From NCBI RefSeq assembly GCF_001297125.1, contig NZ_LHPC01000054.1, positions 124,001-188,000 on the forward strand: a stretch of DNA of 64,000 bases. Reading direction: 5' to 3'. The DNA is from Pseudomonas sp. RIT-PI-q (GTDB lineage Bacteria; Pseudomonadota; Gammaproteobacteria; Pseudomonadales; Pseudomonadaceae). A program made the translations under genes and the position numbers. Shown piece by piece: positions 44,244 to 54,006 of this stretch. A model generated the notes under the pieces. That model did no database searches and was not told where the DNA came from. It saw only the letters and a list, made by a program, of their open reading frames with translations. How positions within the stretch are numbered: position 1 is the first letter of the stretch; each line of letters starts with the position of its first letter.

Positions 44244-44655
44244 CGAGGCTCGCCGACAAGCGTGGCCTCGAACAACAGGACTTGAGTTCGACATGACAGA
44301 TTTCCTGCCTGGGTCTTGTTGATAGCCCCTGCGTTAATCTTCCTGTTTACCGCTCTTATCCTTTGGGCATGTCTGCATGGGCGCGCAATTCGCCATTAAT
44401 GGCTCGGTGGAAATAGTCCAGACCATCATCGACAGTAACGCTCACCTGCTCTGCCCTCAGTAATCACCTTGCAGGCGGATAACACACGCAAGAACAGCCG
44501 CCGCAACGACGCGATTGCAACGGTCGCCCGGACCGTCTCGAACGTTGCCGTCAGAGAACGATGCCTGTCAAAACTGCCCCCGTTTTTGGCTAGCGATATG
44601 TAGGGATAGTGACTACGCTTTTGATCGGGTGACCTCTATGGAGCATGGCGTGACT
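44244..44655. other. Non-coding gap before the efflux operon
   Basis: No gene, repeat or clear operator is seen in about 410 bp. It should contain the efflux promoter. There is no divergent regulator gene of the TetR or MarR type that usually accompanies such pumps. Confidence 0.4.
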
Positions 44656-45855
44656 ATGAACGCTGTCAGACAGCTCTTCATCTTACCGATCGTCACTCTG
44701 GCGGGGGGACTGGTCCTGCTTGCCGGCTGCGGTAAAGAGCCAGCCTCTCCCGCCCGCCAGCCCCCCGATGTGACTGTCATGACCGTCACTGCACGCAACA
44801 CTCCAGTCACCTTCGAATTCGTCGCCCAGACCCAGAGTTCCCGCGAGGTCGAGATCCGTGCCCGGGTGGCCGGTTTCCTGGAGAAACGGCTGTACACCGA
44901 AGGCGATCTGGTGAAAGCCGGGCAAACGCTGTTTCAGATGGACCGTAAACCCTTCGAGGCCTCGCTGCTGTCAGCCCAGGGCCAACTGGCCCAGCAACAA
45001 GCACGCTGGGAAGTGGCCAAGTCCACTCTGGCGCGCGTGCGTCCGTTGGCGGCACAGAATGCAGTCAGCAAGATGGACCTGGACAATGCCGTCGGTGACG
45101 AGCGTCAAACCCGGGCCGCCGTACTGGCCGCAGAAGGCACCGTTCGCACTGAGCAGTTGAACCTCAGTTACACCACGATCAGCTCTCCCCTCACCGGCCT
45201 TTCAAGCTTTGCCAAAAAGCAGGAAGGGAGTTACGTCACACCCGGTGAATCAGGGCTGCTGACCACCGTGTCACAGATGGACCCGATCTACGTCAATTTC
45301 AGTCTTTCGGAAAACGAGACGCTCAAGTACCGCGACGAGGTTGCTGCCGGACACCTCATCTTTCCGCCCCGCAGTGAGTTTGTCGTGGAGGTGGTTCTGG
45401 CCGACGGCACGGTGGTGCCCGACCGCGGGCGCCTGAATTTTGCGGCGCCATCCTATAGCCAGGAAACAGGAACTTTTCTGGTACGGGCAGTGATCGCCAA
45501 CCCGGCCAGCCTGTTGCGCCCCGGACAGTTCGTGCGGGCGCGGGCAATCGGGGCCACCAGGCCGAACGCCATTCTGGTGCCACAGAAGGCCGTTCTGGAG
45601 GGGTCCAAGAGCCATTTCGTCTGGGTGCTCAATGCAGAGGGCAAACCGGAGCAACGCGTTGTCGAGGTGGGTGACTGGCATGGCGATGACTGGTTCATTA
45701 CCAAAGGGTTGCAGGCTGGCGAGCGCATCGTGGTCGACGGTGCGATCCGGGTAACCCCTGGCGGACCGCTGAACATCATCTCCCCTCCTCCTCCGGACGT
45801 AGCGCCCGCGACGAAAGCGGCCATGGCCGCGCAAAACAGTGGGCACAGCCCATGA
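44656..45855 (+). CDS. RND efflux periplasmic adaptor (MexA/AcrA-like lipoprotein)
   Basis: This 399-residue membrane-fusion protein has a lipobox (GLVLLAGCGKEP, Cys25). The lipoyl half-motifs are REVEIRARVAGFLEKRLYTE and GDLVKAGQTLFQMDRKPFEA, followed by a coiled-coil hairpin and the second lipoyl half (YTTISSPLTGLSSFAKK). The beta-barrel domain ends at VVDGAIRVTPGG. ATG 44656 was chosen because it directly precedes the signal; ATG 44638 is possible. Its stop overlaps the pump gene start, so the two are coupled. Confidence 0.92.
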   Translation: MNAVRQLFILPIVTLAGGLVLLAGCGKEPASPARQPPDVTVMTVTARNTPVTFEFVAQTQSSREVEIRARVAGFLEKRLYTEGDLVKAGQTLFQMDRKPFEASLLSAQGQLAQQQARWEVAKSTLARVRPLAAQNAVSKMDLDNAVGDERQTRAAVLAAEGTVRTEQLNLSYTTISSPLTGLSSFAKKQEGSYVTPGESGLLTTVSQMDPIYVNFSLSENETLKYRDEVAAGHLIFPPRSEFVVEVVLADGTVVPDRGRLNFAAPSYSQETGTFLVRAVIANPASLLRPGQFVRARAIGATRPNAILVPQKAVLEGSKSHFVWVLNAEGKPEQRVVEVGDWHGDDWFITKGLQAGERIVVDGAIRVTPGGPLNIISPPPPDVAPATKAAMAAQNSGHSP

Positions 45856-48800
45856 GCATTTCCCACTATTGCATTGATCGCCCCATTTTCGCCTCGGTGA
45901 TCTCGATCATCATCACCTTGGCCGGCGCGGTGGCAATGGTCCAACTGCCCGTCGCCCAGTACCCGGATATCACACCACCGCAAATTACGGTTGCGGCGAC
46001 CTACCCCGGGGCCGATGCGCTGGTCGTGGCCAACAATGTGGCGGCGCCGATCGAACAGCAGGTCAACGGCGCCGACAACATGATCTACATGAACTCGTCG
46101 AGCTCGGCGACGGGCAATATGACCCTCAACGTGTTCTTCGAAATTGGCACCGACCCTTCGCTGGCCCAGGTCGACGTGCAAAACCGGGTCAACCTGGCGC
46201 TGCCGCAACTGCCCTCTGCCGTGCAGAGCCAGGGCATCCAGGTGCAGAAGAAATCGTCGGCCTTCATGATGGTCCTGGCGGTCTACTCTGCCGGCGATCG
46301 CTACGACAGCACCTACGTCGCCAACTACGCCAACCTCTACATTCTGGACGCCATCAAGCGCATCCCGGGGGCTAACCAGGCAAGCATTTTCGGTACACCT
46401 GACTACGCGATGCGGATCTGGCTCAAGCCCGACCGAATGGCCCAACTGGGCATCACTGCGGCCGACGTGCAGAAAGCCGTGGCCAATCAGAACCAGCAAT
46501 TCGCGGTGGGCCGGGTCGGCCAGTCCCCCACGGGGCAGGCCGTGGAGCAGTCCTTTGCGGTGACCACCAAAGGGCGGCTGACCGAGCCGGCCGAATTCGA
46601 GAACATTATTCTGCGCGCCAGCAACGACGGGGCCGCCATCGTTCGTCTCAAGGATATCGGCCGGGCCGAGCTCGGGCAAAAAGACTACTCGCTGCGCAGC
46701 ACTTACCAAGGGAAGCCGGCGACGTTGATTGCCGTGTATCAACAACCCGGCGCCAACGCCCTCGATGTTTCCGCCGCCGTCACCTCAACGTTGGCGCAGA
46801 TGAAGTCGACCTTTCCAGAGGGCATCGAATACAAGATCGTCATGGATACAACCGCGTTTACTCGTGCGTCGATTACCGAGGTGATTCACACCTTTTTCGA
46901 AGCGCTGGTGCTGGTGGTCGTGGTGGTCTTCATCTTCCTGCAGAGCTTGCGTGCCACGCTGATCCCGGTGCTGGCGGTGCCGGTTTCAATTGTCGGCACC
47001 TTCATCGGCATGTCGGCCCTTGGCTTTTCGGTGAACATGCTGACGCTGTTCGGCATGGTGCTGGCGATCGGCATCGTGGTGGACGACGCCATCGTGGTGA
47101 TCGAAAACGTCGAACGCAACATGCAAGTCCACAAGATGTCGCCCAAGGATGCTGCCAAACGCGCCATGGATGAAGTGGCAGGTCCGGTAGTGGCCATTGT
47201 GCTGGTGTTGTGTGCGGTGTTCATCCCGGTGGCGTTCATGGGCGGGATCACTGGCCAACTCTACAAACAGTTCGCGATCACCATCGCCATTTCCGTGGTG
47301 ATTTCCGGCCTGGTCGCCCTGACCCTTTCACCGGCCCTGGCAGCGATACTGCTCAAACCCCAACACGGTGATAAAAACGCATTTTTCCGTTGGTTCGAAC
47401 GCAGCTTCGAACGCATGACCGACAGCTATTCGCGCTCGGTGGCGTTCATGATCAAACGCTTCGTCCTGGCGTTACTGCTCTTTGCCGGCATGATCGTATT
47501 GATCCTGTTGATGGCGCAACGCATACCCAGTGCCTTCCTGCCGCCGGAAGACCAGGGCTATCTGTTGGGGGCCGTGATCATGCCTGACGCCGCCAGCCTC
47601 GATCGCACCGGCGAAGTCGGCAAAGTGGCCAGTGACTTCTTCATGAACGACGCCTCCGTCGAAGGCGTCGCCATCGTTAACGGCTACAGCCTGCTGGACG
47701 GCCAGAACAAGAACAATGCGGCGGCCTTTTTCGTCGGTTTCAAGGATTTCGAGGGGCGCTACAAAGACTCGGAAACGATCAAGGAACAAAGCGCTCCAGC
47801 GGTCATCCAGAAAGCGGCCCACGCTTTTTCCACGGTGCAGGGTGGGATCATTCTGCCGGTCAATCCGCCGTCCATACCCGGCCTGGGGACGACCGGGGGC
47901 ATGGAGGTGTGGGTGCAAAGCAAGGGCGACGCCAGTATCGGCCAACTGGCTGAAATGGTCGGGACGCTGGTTGCCAAGGCCAAACAGCGACCGGAACTCG
48001 GCGCCATTACCTCCACGTTCAACGTGTTCTCGCGCCAACTGCTGGTGGATGTCGACCGCGAAAAGGCTGAGACGCTGGGGGTGCCGGTGGAGGACGTCTA
48101 TAGCACGATGCAAACAATGTTCGGCTCGCTCTACGTGTCTCAATTCAACAAATTCAGTCGCCTGTGGCAGGTCATTCTGCAAGCCGAGCCGATCTATCGC
48201 CTCAAGGCCGAGGACCTGCAACAGATCTACGTGCGCAGTAAGAACCTTGAGATGGTGCCGCTCAAGGCCCTGCTGACCACCCGCTACGTCACCGGGCCCG
48301 ACCTGCTGACGCGCTTCAACAACTTCCCTGCCGTCAAGCTCACCGCCAACGCGGCCCCTGGCTACAGTTCCGGCCAGGCACTCAAGGCCCTGGAAGAAAT
48401 CAGCGCCGAAATCATGACCAACGACTATGCGCTGGCCCTGAGCGGCGAAGCGTTCGAGGAGAAAAAAAGCGGCGGCGCTTCGTCCAAGGTGTTCATCTTT
48501 GGCCTGATCATGGTGTTCCTGATCCTGGCGGCACAATACGAGAAATGGTCACTGCCGGTGGGTGTATTGCTGGCAGTACCTTTTGCCTTGTTCGGTGCCC
48601 TGCTCGCCGTGTTGATTCGAGGGTTGAGCAACGACGTCTACTTCCAGATCGGCCTGACCATGCTGGTCGCGCTGGCCGCCAAGAACGCCATTCTGATTTT
48701 CGAGTTTGCGGTGCTGAACCGCGAAAACGGCATGTCGGCCTACGATGCCGCCATGACCGCGGCAAGAGAGCGTCTGCGGCCCATCGTGATGACGTCACTG

Positions 48801-49061
48801 GCTTTCATCCTCGGCTGTGTACCGCTGGCGATTGCCGTCGGTGCCTCGGAAAACAGCCGCCACTCCATCGGTACGGGGGTTATCGGCGGCATGCTCGCCG
48901 CCACCGTCATCGCCATCTTCTTCATCCCTCTTTTCTACTACCTCGTCGAGCGACTGACGGAGAAAAAGGGTTCAATCAAACAACCCTCCCCGCCACCTGC
49001 GCCCATGTCCTCCGGGGAAATTCCCGGCGGCGTCCCCCAACACAGACACGAAGGAGATTGA
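45852..49061 (+). CDS. RND multidrug efflux permease (HAE1 family)
   Basis: This 1069-residue inner-membrane proton antiporter is of normal AcrB/MexB length. It begins MSISHYCIDRPIFASVISII. The proton-relay Asp pair of helix 4 is in GIVVDDAIVVIENVERNM. The helix 6 motif region GGITGLYKQF is seen as GGITGQLYKQF, and the C-terminal repeat contains GLTMLVALAAKNAILIFEFA. Such pumps capture hydrophobic drugs or metabolites from the periplasm. The exact paralogue name cannot be given from sequence inspection. Confidence 0.94.
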   Translation: MSISHYCIDRPIFASVISIIITLAGAVAMVQLPVAQYPDITPPQITVAATYPGADALVVANNVAAPIEQQVNGADNMIYMNSSSSATGNMTLNVFFEIGTDPSLAQVDVQNRVNLALPQLPSAVQSQGIQVQKKSSAFMMVLAVYSAGDRYDSTYVANYANLYILDAIKRIPGANQASIFGTPDYAMRIWLKPDRMAQLGITAADVQKAVANQNQQFAVGRVGQSPTGQAVEQSFAVTTKGRLTEPAEFENIILRASNDGAAIVRLKDIGRAELGQKDYSLRSTYQGKPATLIAVYQQPGANALDVSAAVTSTLAQMKSTFPEGIEYKIVMDTTAFTRASITEVIHTFFEALVLVVVVVFIFLQSLRATLIPVLAVPVSIVGTFIGMSALGFSVNMLTLFGMVLAIGIVVDDAIVVIENVERNMQVHKMSPKDAAKRAMDEVAGPVVAIVLVLCAVFIPVAFMGGITGQLYKQFAITIAISVVISGLVALTLSPALAAILLKPQHGDKNAFFRWFERSFERMTDSYSRSVAFMIKRFVLALLLFAGMIVLILLMAQRIPSAFLPPEDQGYLLGAVIMPDAASLDRTGEVGKVASDFFMNDASVEGVAIVNGYSLLDGQNKNNAAAFFVGFKDFEGRYKDSETIKEQSAPAVIQKAAHAFSTVQGGIILPVNPPSIPGLGTTGGMEVWVQSKGDASIGQLAEMVGTLVAKAKQRPELGAITSTFNVFSRQLLVDVDREKAETLGVPVEDVYSTMQTMFGSLYVSQFNKFSRLWQVILQAEPIYRLKAEDLQQIYVRSKNLEMVPLKALLTTRYVTGPDLLTRFNNFPAVKLTANAAPGYSSGQALKALEEISAEIMTNDYALALSGEAFEEKKSGGASSKVFIFGLIMVFLILAAQYEKWSLPVGVLLAVPFALFGALLAVLIRGLSNDVYFQIGLTMLVALAAKNAILIFEFAVLNRENGMSAYDAAMTAARERLRPIVMTSLAFILGCVPLAIAVGASENSRHSIGTGVIGGMLAATVIAIFFIPLFYYLVERLTEKKGSIKQPSPPPAPMSSGEIPGGVPQHRHEGD

Positions 49062-49062
49062 G

Positions 49063-50493
49063 ATGCGCACAGTCCATCTCCCTTTCTTGCTGTGCCTGTG
49101 CCTGGGCCTGGCGGGCTGCATGGTCGGCCCGGACTATCAACGTCCTGCCACTGATGACCCGGCCGCCTATCGCTATGCAGACAAAGAGGCAGCCGATCTG
49201 TCGAACACCCTGTGGTGGGAACAGTTCAGGGACCCGGTGCTCAATGAGCTGATTCGCAGTGCCTTGGCCGAGAACAAGGACATCAAGATCGCTGCGGCGC
49301 GGGTCGAGGAATTCCAGGGCCGTTATGGTGTGGTGCGCTCGCAAATGTTTCCCCAGGTAGGTCTGGGCGTGCAAGGCAGCCGCAACAGGACGGCCCGCGA
49401 CAACGGCCCTGTACCGCTGGATTCCAGCATCGACCCGATATTCAACAACTACCAGGCCAATCTCAGTGCCAGTTGGGAGTTGGATGTGTGGGGCCGCCTG
49501 CGGCGCCTGAATGAATCCGCGCGTGCCGACTTGCTGGCCTCGGAGGAAGGCCGGCGTACGGTCATTCTCAGCCTGGTGTCATCGGTGGCTTCCAGCTACA
49601 TAACACTGCGCGACCTTGACCAGGAACTGCAAATCGCCCGCACCACCGCCAAGGCGCGTGGCGACTCCTACGAAATCTTCAAACTGCGCTTTGGCGCCGG
49701 CACTATTTCCGAAATGGAACTGGCGCAAAACCTCTCCGAATTCCAACGCACGCAGGCCTCGGTTTCGCAATTCGAATCCCAGGTGGCTGTACAGGAAAAC
49801 AATCTGGCCGTGCTGATCGGACGCAATCCGGGGCCGATCATCCGCGGTCGTGACCTGGAGCAACTGACCCTCCCCTTGGTGCCTGCCGGTCTGCCGTCGG
49901 ATTTACTGGAGCGGCGTCCCGACCTGCGCCAGGCCGAGCTCGACCTGATTTCCGCCAACGCACGTATCGGTGCTGCCAAGGCGTTGTATTTCCCGACGAT
50001 CTCCCTGACCGGCTTGCTTGGTTCGGCCAGTAATCAACTCTCCAATCTGTTCACAGGCCCGGCCGCAACCTGGTCCTATGGGGTCGGGGCAAGTATGCCG
50101 ATCTTCACCGCCGGCGGCATCGCCGGGCAGGTTCAGCAGGCCGAGGCGTTTCAACAACAAGCGCTGTTGAGCTACCAGCAATCGATTCAATCGGCGTTCC
50201 GGGATGTCGAAAACGCGCTGGTCACCGCGAGCAAATCCCGCGAGCAGATGGCCTCCCAGGCCAATCAGGTCGAAGCGCTGCGTACCTACACCAAGTTTGC
50301 GCGCCTTCGCTACGACAATGGCTACACCAGCTACATCGAAGTGCTGGATGCCGAACGGAGCCTGTTCGACGCCGAGTTGAGTTACACCCAGACCCGGGGC
50401 CTGGTGTTGAACGCCATGGTCGATGTGTACAAGGCGACTGGTGGCGGTTGGGTGACCGAAGCGGACACGTTCACAGTCGCTTCGCCGCGCTGA
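49063..50493 (+). CDS. Outer-membrane efflux lipoprotein (OprM/NodT family)
   Basis: This 476-residue outer-membrane channel has a lipobox (LCLGLAGCMVGPDYQRP, Cys19). The two OEP repeats carry the typical blocks SWELDVWGRLRRLNESARAD and LPSDLLERRPDLRQAELDLI, and the C-terminal FARLRYDNGYTSYIEVLDAE. It starts one base after the permease stop behind AAGGAGA and completes a tripartite efflux system. Confidence 0.95.
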   Translation: MRTVHLPFLLCLCLGLAGCMVGPDYQRPATDDPAAYRYADKEAADLSNTLWWEQFRDPVLNELIRSALAENKDIKIAAARVEEFQGRYGVVRSQMFPQVGLGVQGSRNRTARDNGPVPLDSSIDPIFNNYQANLSASWELDVWGRLRRLNESARADLLASEEGRRTVILSLVSSVASSYITLRDLDQELQIARTTAKARGDSYEIFKLRFGAGTISEMELAQNLSEFQRTQASVSQFESQVAVQENNLAVLIGRNPGPIIRGRDLEQLTLPLVPAGLPSDLLERRPDLRQAELDLISANARIGAAKALYFPTISLTGLLGSASNQLSNLFTGPAATWSYGVGASMPIFTAGGIAGQVQQAEAFQQQALLSYQQSIQSAFRDVENALVTASKSREQMASQANQVEALRTYTKFARLRYDNGYTSYIEVLDAERSLFDAELSYTQTRGLVLNAMVDVYKATGGGWVTEADTFTVASPR

Positions 50494-50536
50494 AGCATTG
50501 TGCCGAATCGGTCTGCGCCACCAACACCGTTGTACT

Positions 50537-52180
50537 TCACCCCGCTGCGCTTTCCCTGATCAGCTTTTTGTTGATCTTGCCGACGCTGGTTTTAGGAATT
50601 TCGGCGACGAACTTGAACTGTTTGGGGATCGCCCATTTGTTGATGCGGCCACTCTCGACGAACTGTTGCAGGTGCGTCTCGAGAATCCTTCGGTCGAGGT
50701 AGGTTCCCGGTTCGCAGATCACCAGCGCCATCGGTCGTTCGCCCCATTGCTCATCGACAATGCCGACGACGGCGACGGACATCACGGCCGGGTGTTGACT
50801 GAGCAGGTTTTCCAACTCAAGGGAACTGATCCACTCCCCACCCGTCTTGATCACGTCCTTGATCCGGTCCTTGATTTCCACCCCGCCCATGGCATCGATA
50901 GACGCCATGTCGCCGGTGTGCAGCCAGCCGCCCTGCCAAAGCTCCGCGCCCTTCTCGGGTTCCTTCAAATACCCCTGAGTCAGCCACGGTGCGCGGACCA
51001 CGATTTCGCCCAGGGACTCGCCGTCATGGGCAACGGCATTACCGTTGGCATCGACAATTTTCAGATCGACCATCGGCACCGGTGTCCCGGTCTTGATGCG
51101 CTTGGGCAACTGGGCTTGCCGGGATTTTTCGAGGTCTTCATCACGCAGGTAAGTGGTGCAGAGGATCGGGCAGGTTTCCGACATGCCATAACCACTGTGC
51201 ACCTGGATGCCTTTGGCGCTCGCTTCGCTGGCGATACCCAAGGTCAGTGCGCTGCCGCCCAGGAGCATTTTCCAGCCATCAAAACGGCTGTCTGCCGCCG
51301 CCTCGCAGCCGAGGATCATTTGCAGGATGGTCGGCACGCAATGGGAGAATGTCACCCGCTCTTCACGGTATAGCCTGACCAGGCTGTTGGGCTCGTAGCG
51401 TCCGGGGTAGACCTGTTTGAGTCCCATCAGGGTCGCGACGTAGGGCACGCCCCACGCATGCACGTGAAACATCGGTGTGATCGGCATGTACACGTCATCG
51501 GAACGCAGCAGTGGCAAACCTTGATAAACACCCAACGTGCCCACGGCATTCAGCGTGTGCAGCACCAATTGACGGTGGGTGAAATACACGCCTTTAGGCT
51601 TGCCGGTGGTCCCGGTGGTGTAGAACAGCGTCGCTACCGAGTTTTCATCGAAGTCAGGGAATTCGTACTGGTCTGCGGACTGAGACAACAGCTGCTCATA
51701 CTCCCCCACCACCGGCAACGACGTTTCGCTTGCCGTGTCGTCGGTCAACCGCACGTAGCCTTTGACGGTGGTGAGCTGGTCCTGAATCGGCTCGATCAGG
51801 GGCAGGAAATCATCGTGCACCAGCACCAGATCGTCTTCGGCGTGATTCATGGTGTAGAGCACCTGATCCGGCGACAGGCGAATGTTCACGGTGTGCAGCA
51901 CCGCACCGATCATCGGTACGGCAAAAAAGCATTCCAGGTAGCGATGACTGTCCCAATCGAGCAGCGCCACCGTATCACCGGCCTTGACGCCGGCTGCCGT
52001 CAACGCGTTGGCCAACCGACGAATCCGCTGATTGAGGGTCTGGTAGCTGTAGCGCAGTTTGTCGGCATAGACGATTTCCCGGCCCGGCTCGTAGCGCACC
52101 CCGGATAGCAGCAACTGCTTGATCAGCAAGGGATAGGCATAGGCGCCGTCGGCGGGCGGAATTATTTTTGTCGCCATCAT
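50537..52180 (-). CDS. Medium/long-chain acyl-CoA ligase (AlkK-like)
   Basis: This 547-residue AMP-forming ligase has the phosphate loop LFYTTGTTGKPKGVYFTHRQ near residue 195, GYGMSETCPILCTTY near 340 and the C-terminal GWLHTGDMASID. The catalytic Lys is in PKTSVGKINKKLIRE close to the end. It activates a carboxylic acid to its CoA thioester. It is the last gene of the DUF1302-to-ligase cluster and presumably supplies acyl-CoA to the dehydrogenase encoded next to it. AAGGACCAGGAA lies upstream of the start. Confidence 0.92.
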   Translation of the reverse strand: MMATKIIPPADGAYAYPLLIKQLLLSGVRYEPGREIVYADKLRYSYQTLNQRIRRLANALTAAGVKAGDTVALLDWDSHRYLECFFAVPMIGAVLHTVNIRLSPDQVLYTMNHAEDDLVLVHDDFLPLIEPIQDQLTTVKGYVRLTDDTASETSLPVVGEYEQLLSQSADQYEFPDFDENSVATLFYTTGTTGKPKGVYFTHRQLVLHTLNAVGTLGVYQGLPLLRSDDVYMPITPMFHVHAWGVPYVATLMGLKQVYPGRYEPNSLVRLYREERVTFSHCVPTILQMILGCEAAADSRFDGWKMLLGGSALTLGIASEASAKGIQVHSGYGMSETCPILCTTYLRDEDLEKSRQAQLPKRIKTGTPVPMVDLKIVDANGNAVAHDGESLGEIVVRAPWLTQGYLKEPEKGAELWQGGWLHTGDMASIDAMGGVEIKDRIKDVIKTGGEWISSLELENLLSQHPAVMSVAVVGIVDEQWGERPMALVICEPGTYLDRRILETHLQQFVESGRINKWAIPKQFKFVAEIPKTSVGKINKKLIRESAAG

Positions 52181-52220
52181 GGTTGTTGTTCCTGGTCCTT
52201 TTAATCCGTTGGTTCAGCGA

Positions 52221-53999
52221 TCAGAACTGCGCCGCATCCAGTTGGTAGAGGCAGTCGCTACCGGCCTTGACCGAAGCGCTCAACGAGTGGATACGCGGCA
52301 GCAGACGGGCGAAGTAGAAACGCGCGGTGGCCAGTTTGCTGACGTAGAAATCGTCTTGCGAATGCGTGCTCATGGCGGCCTTGGCCATGCGCGCCCACAT
52401 GTAGGCGTACGCGGTGTAGCCAAAGACGTGCAGGTACTCGACCGAGGCGGCGCCGATTTCATTCGGGTTGTTTTGGGCGCGATCCAGCAGCCACGCGGTC
52501 AGTTCGTCGAGGGTGTCCAGGGCGGCATTCAACGGTCTGGTGAACTCGCCGAGGTCAGCGCAGGCATTGGCGCTGAAGTGGCGGATTTCCGCGGCGAACA
52601 AGCGGTAGAGCGCCCCGCCACTGCCGACAATCTTGCGCCCAGCCAGGTCCAGAGACTGAATGCCGTTGGTGCCTTCGTAGATCTGCGTAATGCGCACATC
52701 GCGCACCAGTTGCTCCTGTCCCCACTCACGGATGTAGCCGTGGCCGCCGAAGATCTGCTGGCCGTGCACGGTGGTTTCCAGGCCCATGTCCGTCAGAAAC
52801 GCCTTGGCCACCGGGGTCAGCAGCGACACCAGGTCTTGCGCGCGGCTGCGGGTGACGGCGTCGTCGCTGAACTTGGCAGTGTCCAGTTGCAACGCCACGT
52901 ACGTCGAGAAGGCGCGCCCGCCTTCGTTCAAGGCCTTCATGGTCAGCAACATGCGCCGCACATCCGGGTGGACGATGATCGGGTCGGCTGATTGGTCGGT
53001 GGCCTGCGGACCGGTCGGCGCACGGCTCTGGGTGCGTTCGCGGGCATACTCGATGGCGTGCTGATACGAGCGCTCACCCAGCGCCAAGCCTTGAATGCCG
53101 ACGCCCAGGCGTTCGTAATTCATCATGGTGAACATCGCCGCCAGGCCTTTGTTCGGTGCGTCGACGATCCAGCCCGTGGCGCCGTCAAAGTTCATCACAC
53201 AAGTGGCGGACGCCTTGATCCCCATCTTGTGCTCGATCGAGCCACAGGACAGCGAGTTGCGTTCACCCAGGGAACCGTTGGCATTGACCAGCACCTTAGG
53301 CACTAGAAACAGCGAAATACCTTTTGGCCCCGCTGGCGCATCCGGCAGCCTGGCCAGTACCAGGTGAATGATGTTCTCGGTCAGGTCGTGTTCACCGCCG
53401 GTGATGAAAATCTTGCTGCCGCTGATCCTGTAGCTGCCGTCGACCTGGGGCTCGGCGCGGGTGCGGATCAGGCCCAGGTCGGTGCCGGCATGGGCTTCGG
53501 TCAGGCACATCGAACCGGTCCAGGTGCCGGCGTACATATTTGGCAGAAAGCGTTGCTTGAGTTCTTCGCTGGCGTGGGCATTGATCGACAGGCACGCACC
53601 GGCGGTCAGCATCGGGTACAGGCCGAATGAGAGGCTGGCCGAGTTGACCATCTCTTCGACCTGAGCCGAAATGACTTTGGGCATGCCCATGGCACCGAAC
53701 TGCGGATCGCCCCCGACTCCGCCCCAACCGCCGTCGGCAAACGCCTGGTACGCCGCAGCAAAACCCTCCGGGGCGCTGACCGAGCCGTCGCTCCAGGTGC
53801 AGCCCTGTTCATCACTGCCACGGTTCAGCGGCGCGATCACTTCAGCACTGATTTTGCCCGCCTCCTCAAGAATCGCGGCAGCGGTTTCGGCATCGATCAC
53901 CTCGGCCATGCCAGGCATTTTGGCCCATCGCCGGGAGACCTCAAAAACCTCGTTGAGTACGAAGCGCATGTCGCGCAGGGGAGCTTTGTAGTCAGACAT
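52221..53999 (-). CDS. Acyl-CoA dehydrogenase (long ~600-residue type)
   Basis: This 592-residue FAD enzyme begins MSDYKAPLRDMRFVLNEVFE, typical of the large bacterial acyl-CoA dehydrogenases with an extra C-terminal domain (FadE5-like/DmdC-like). Family motifs are MCLTEAHAGTDLGLIRTRAE, KIFITGGEHDLTENI and GHGYIREWGQEQLVRDVRIT. The catalytic Glu is in IYEGTNGIQSLDLAGRK. It would introduce the first double bond into the acyl-CoA produced by the adjacent ligase. Spacing to the MMPL gene is seven bases. Confidence 0.93.
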   Translation of the reverse strand: MSDYKAPLRDMRFVLNEVFEVSRRWAKMPGMAEVIDAETAAAILEEAGKISAEVIAPLNRGSDEQGCTWSDGSVSAPEGFAAAYQAFADGGWGGVGGDPQFGAMGMPKVISAQVEEMVNSASLSFGLYPMLTAGACLSINAHASEELKQRFLPNMYAGTWTGSMCLTEAHAGTDLGLIRTRAEPQVDGSYRISGSKIFITGGEHDLTENIIHLVLARLPDAPAGPKGISLFLVPKVLVNANGSLGERNSLSCGSIEHKMGIKASATCVMNFDGATGWIVDAPNKGLAAMFTMMNYERLGVGIQGLALGERSYQHAIEYARERTQSRAPTGPQATDQSADPIIVHPDVRRMLLTMKALNEGGRAFSTYVALQLDTAKFSDDAVTRSRAQDLVSLLTPVAKAFLTDMGLETTVHGQQIFGGHGYIREWGQEQLVRDVRITQIYEGTNGIQSLDLAGRKIVGSGGALYRLFAAEIRHFSANACADLGEFTRPLNAALDTLDELTAWLLDRAQNNPNEIGAASVEYLHVFGYTAYAYMWARMAKAAMSTHSQDDFYVSKLATARFYFARLLPRIHSLSASVKAGSDCLYQLDAAQF

Positions 54000-54006
54000 T
54001 GTTGGC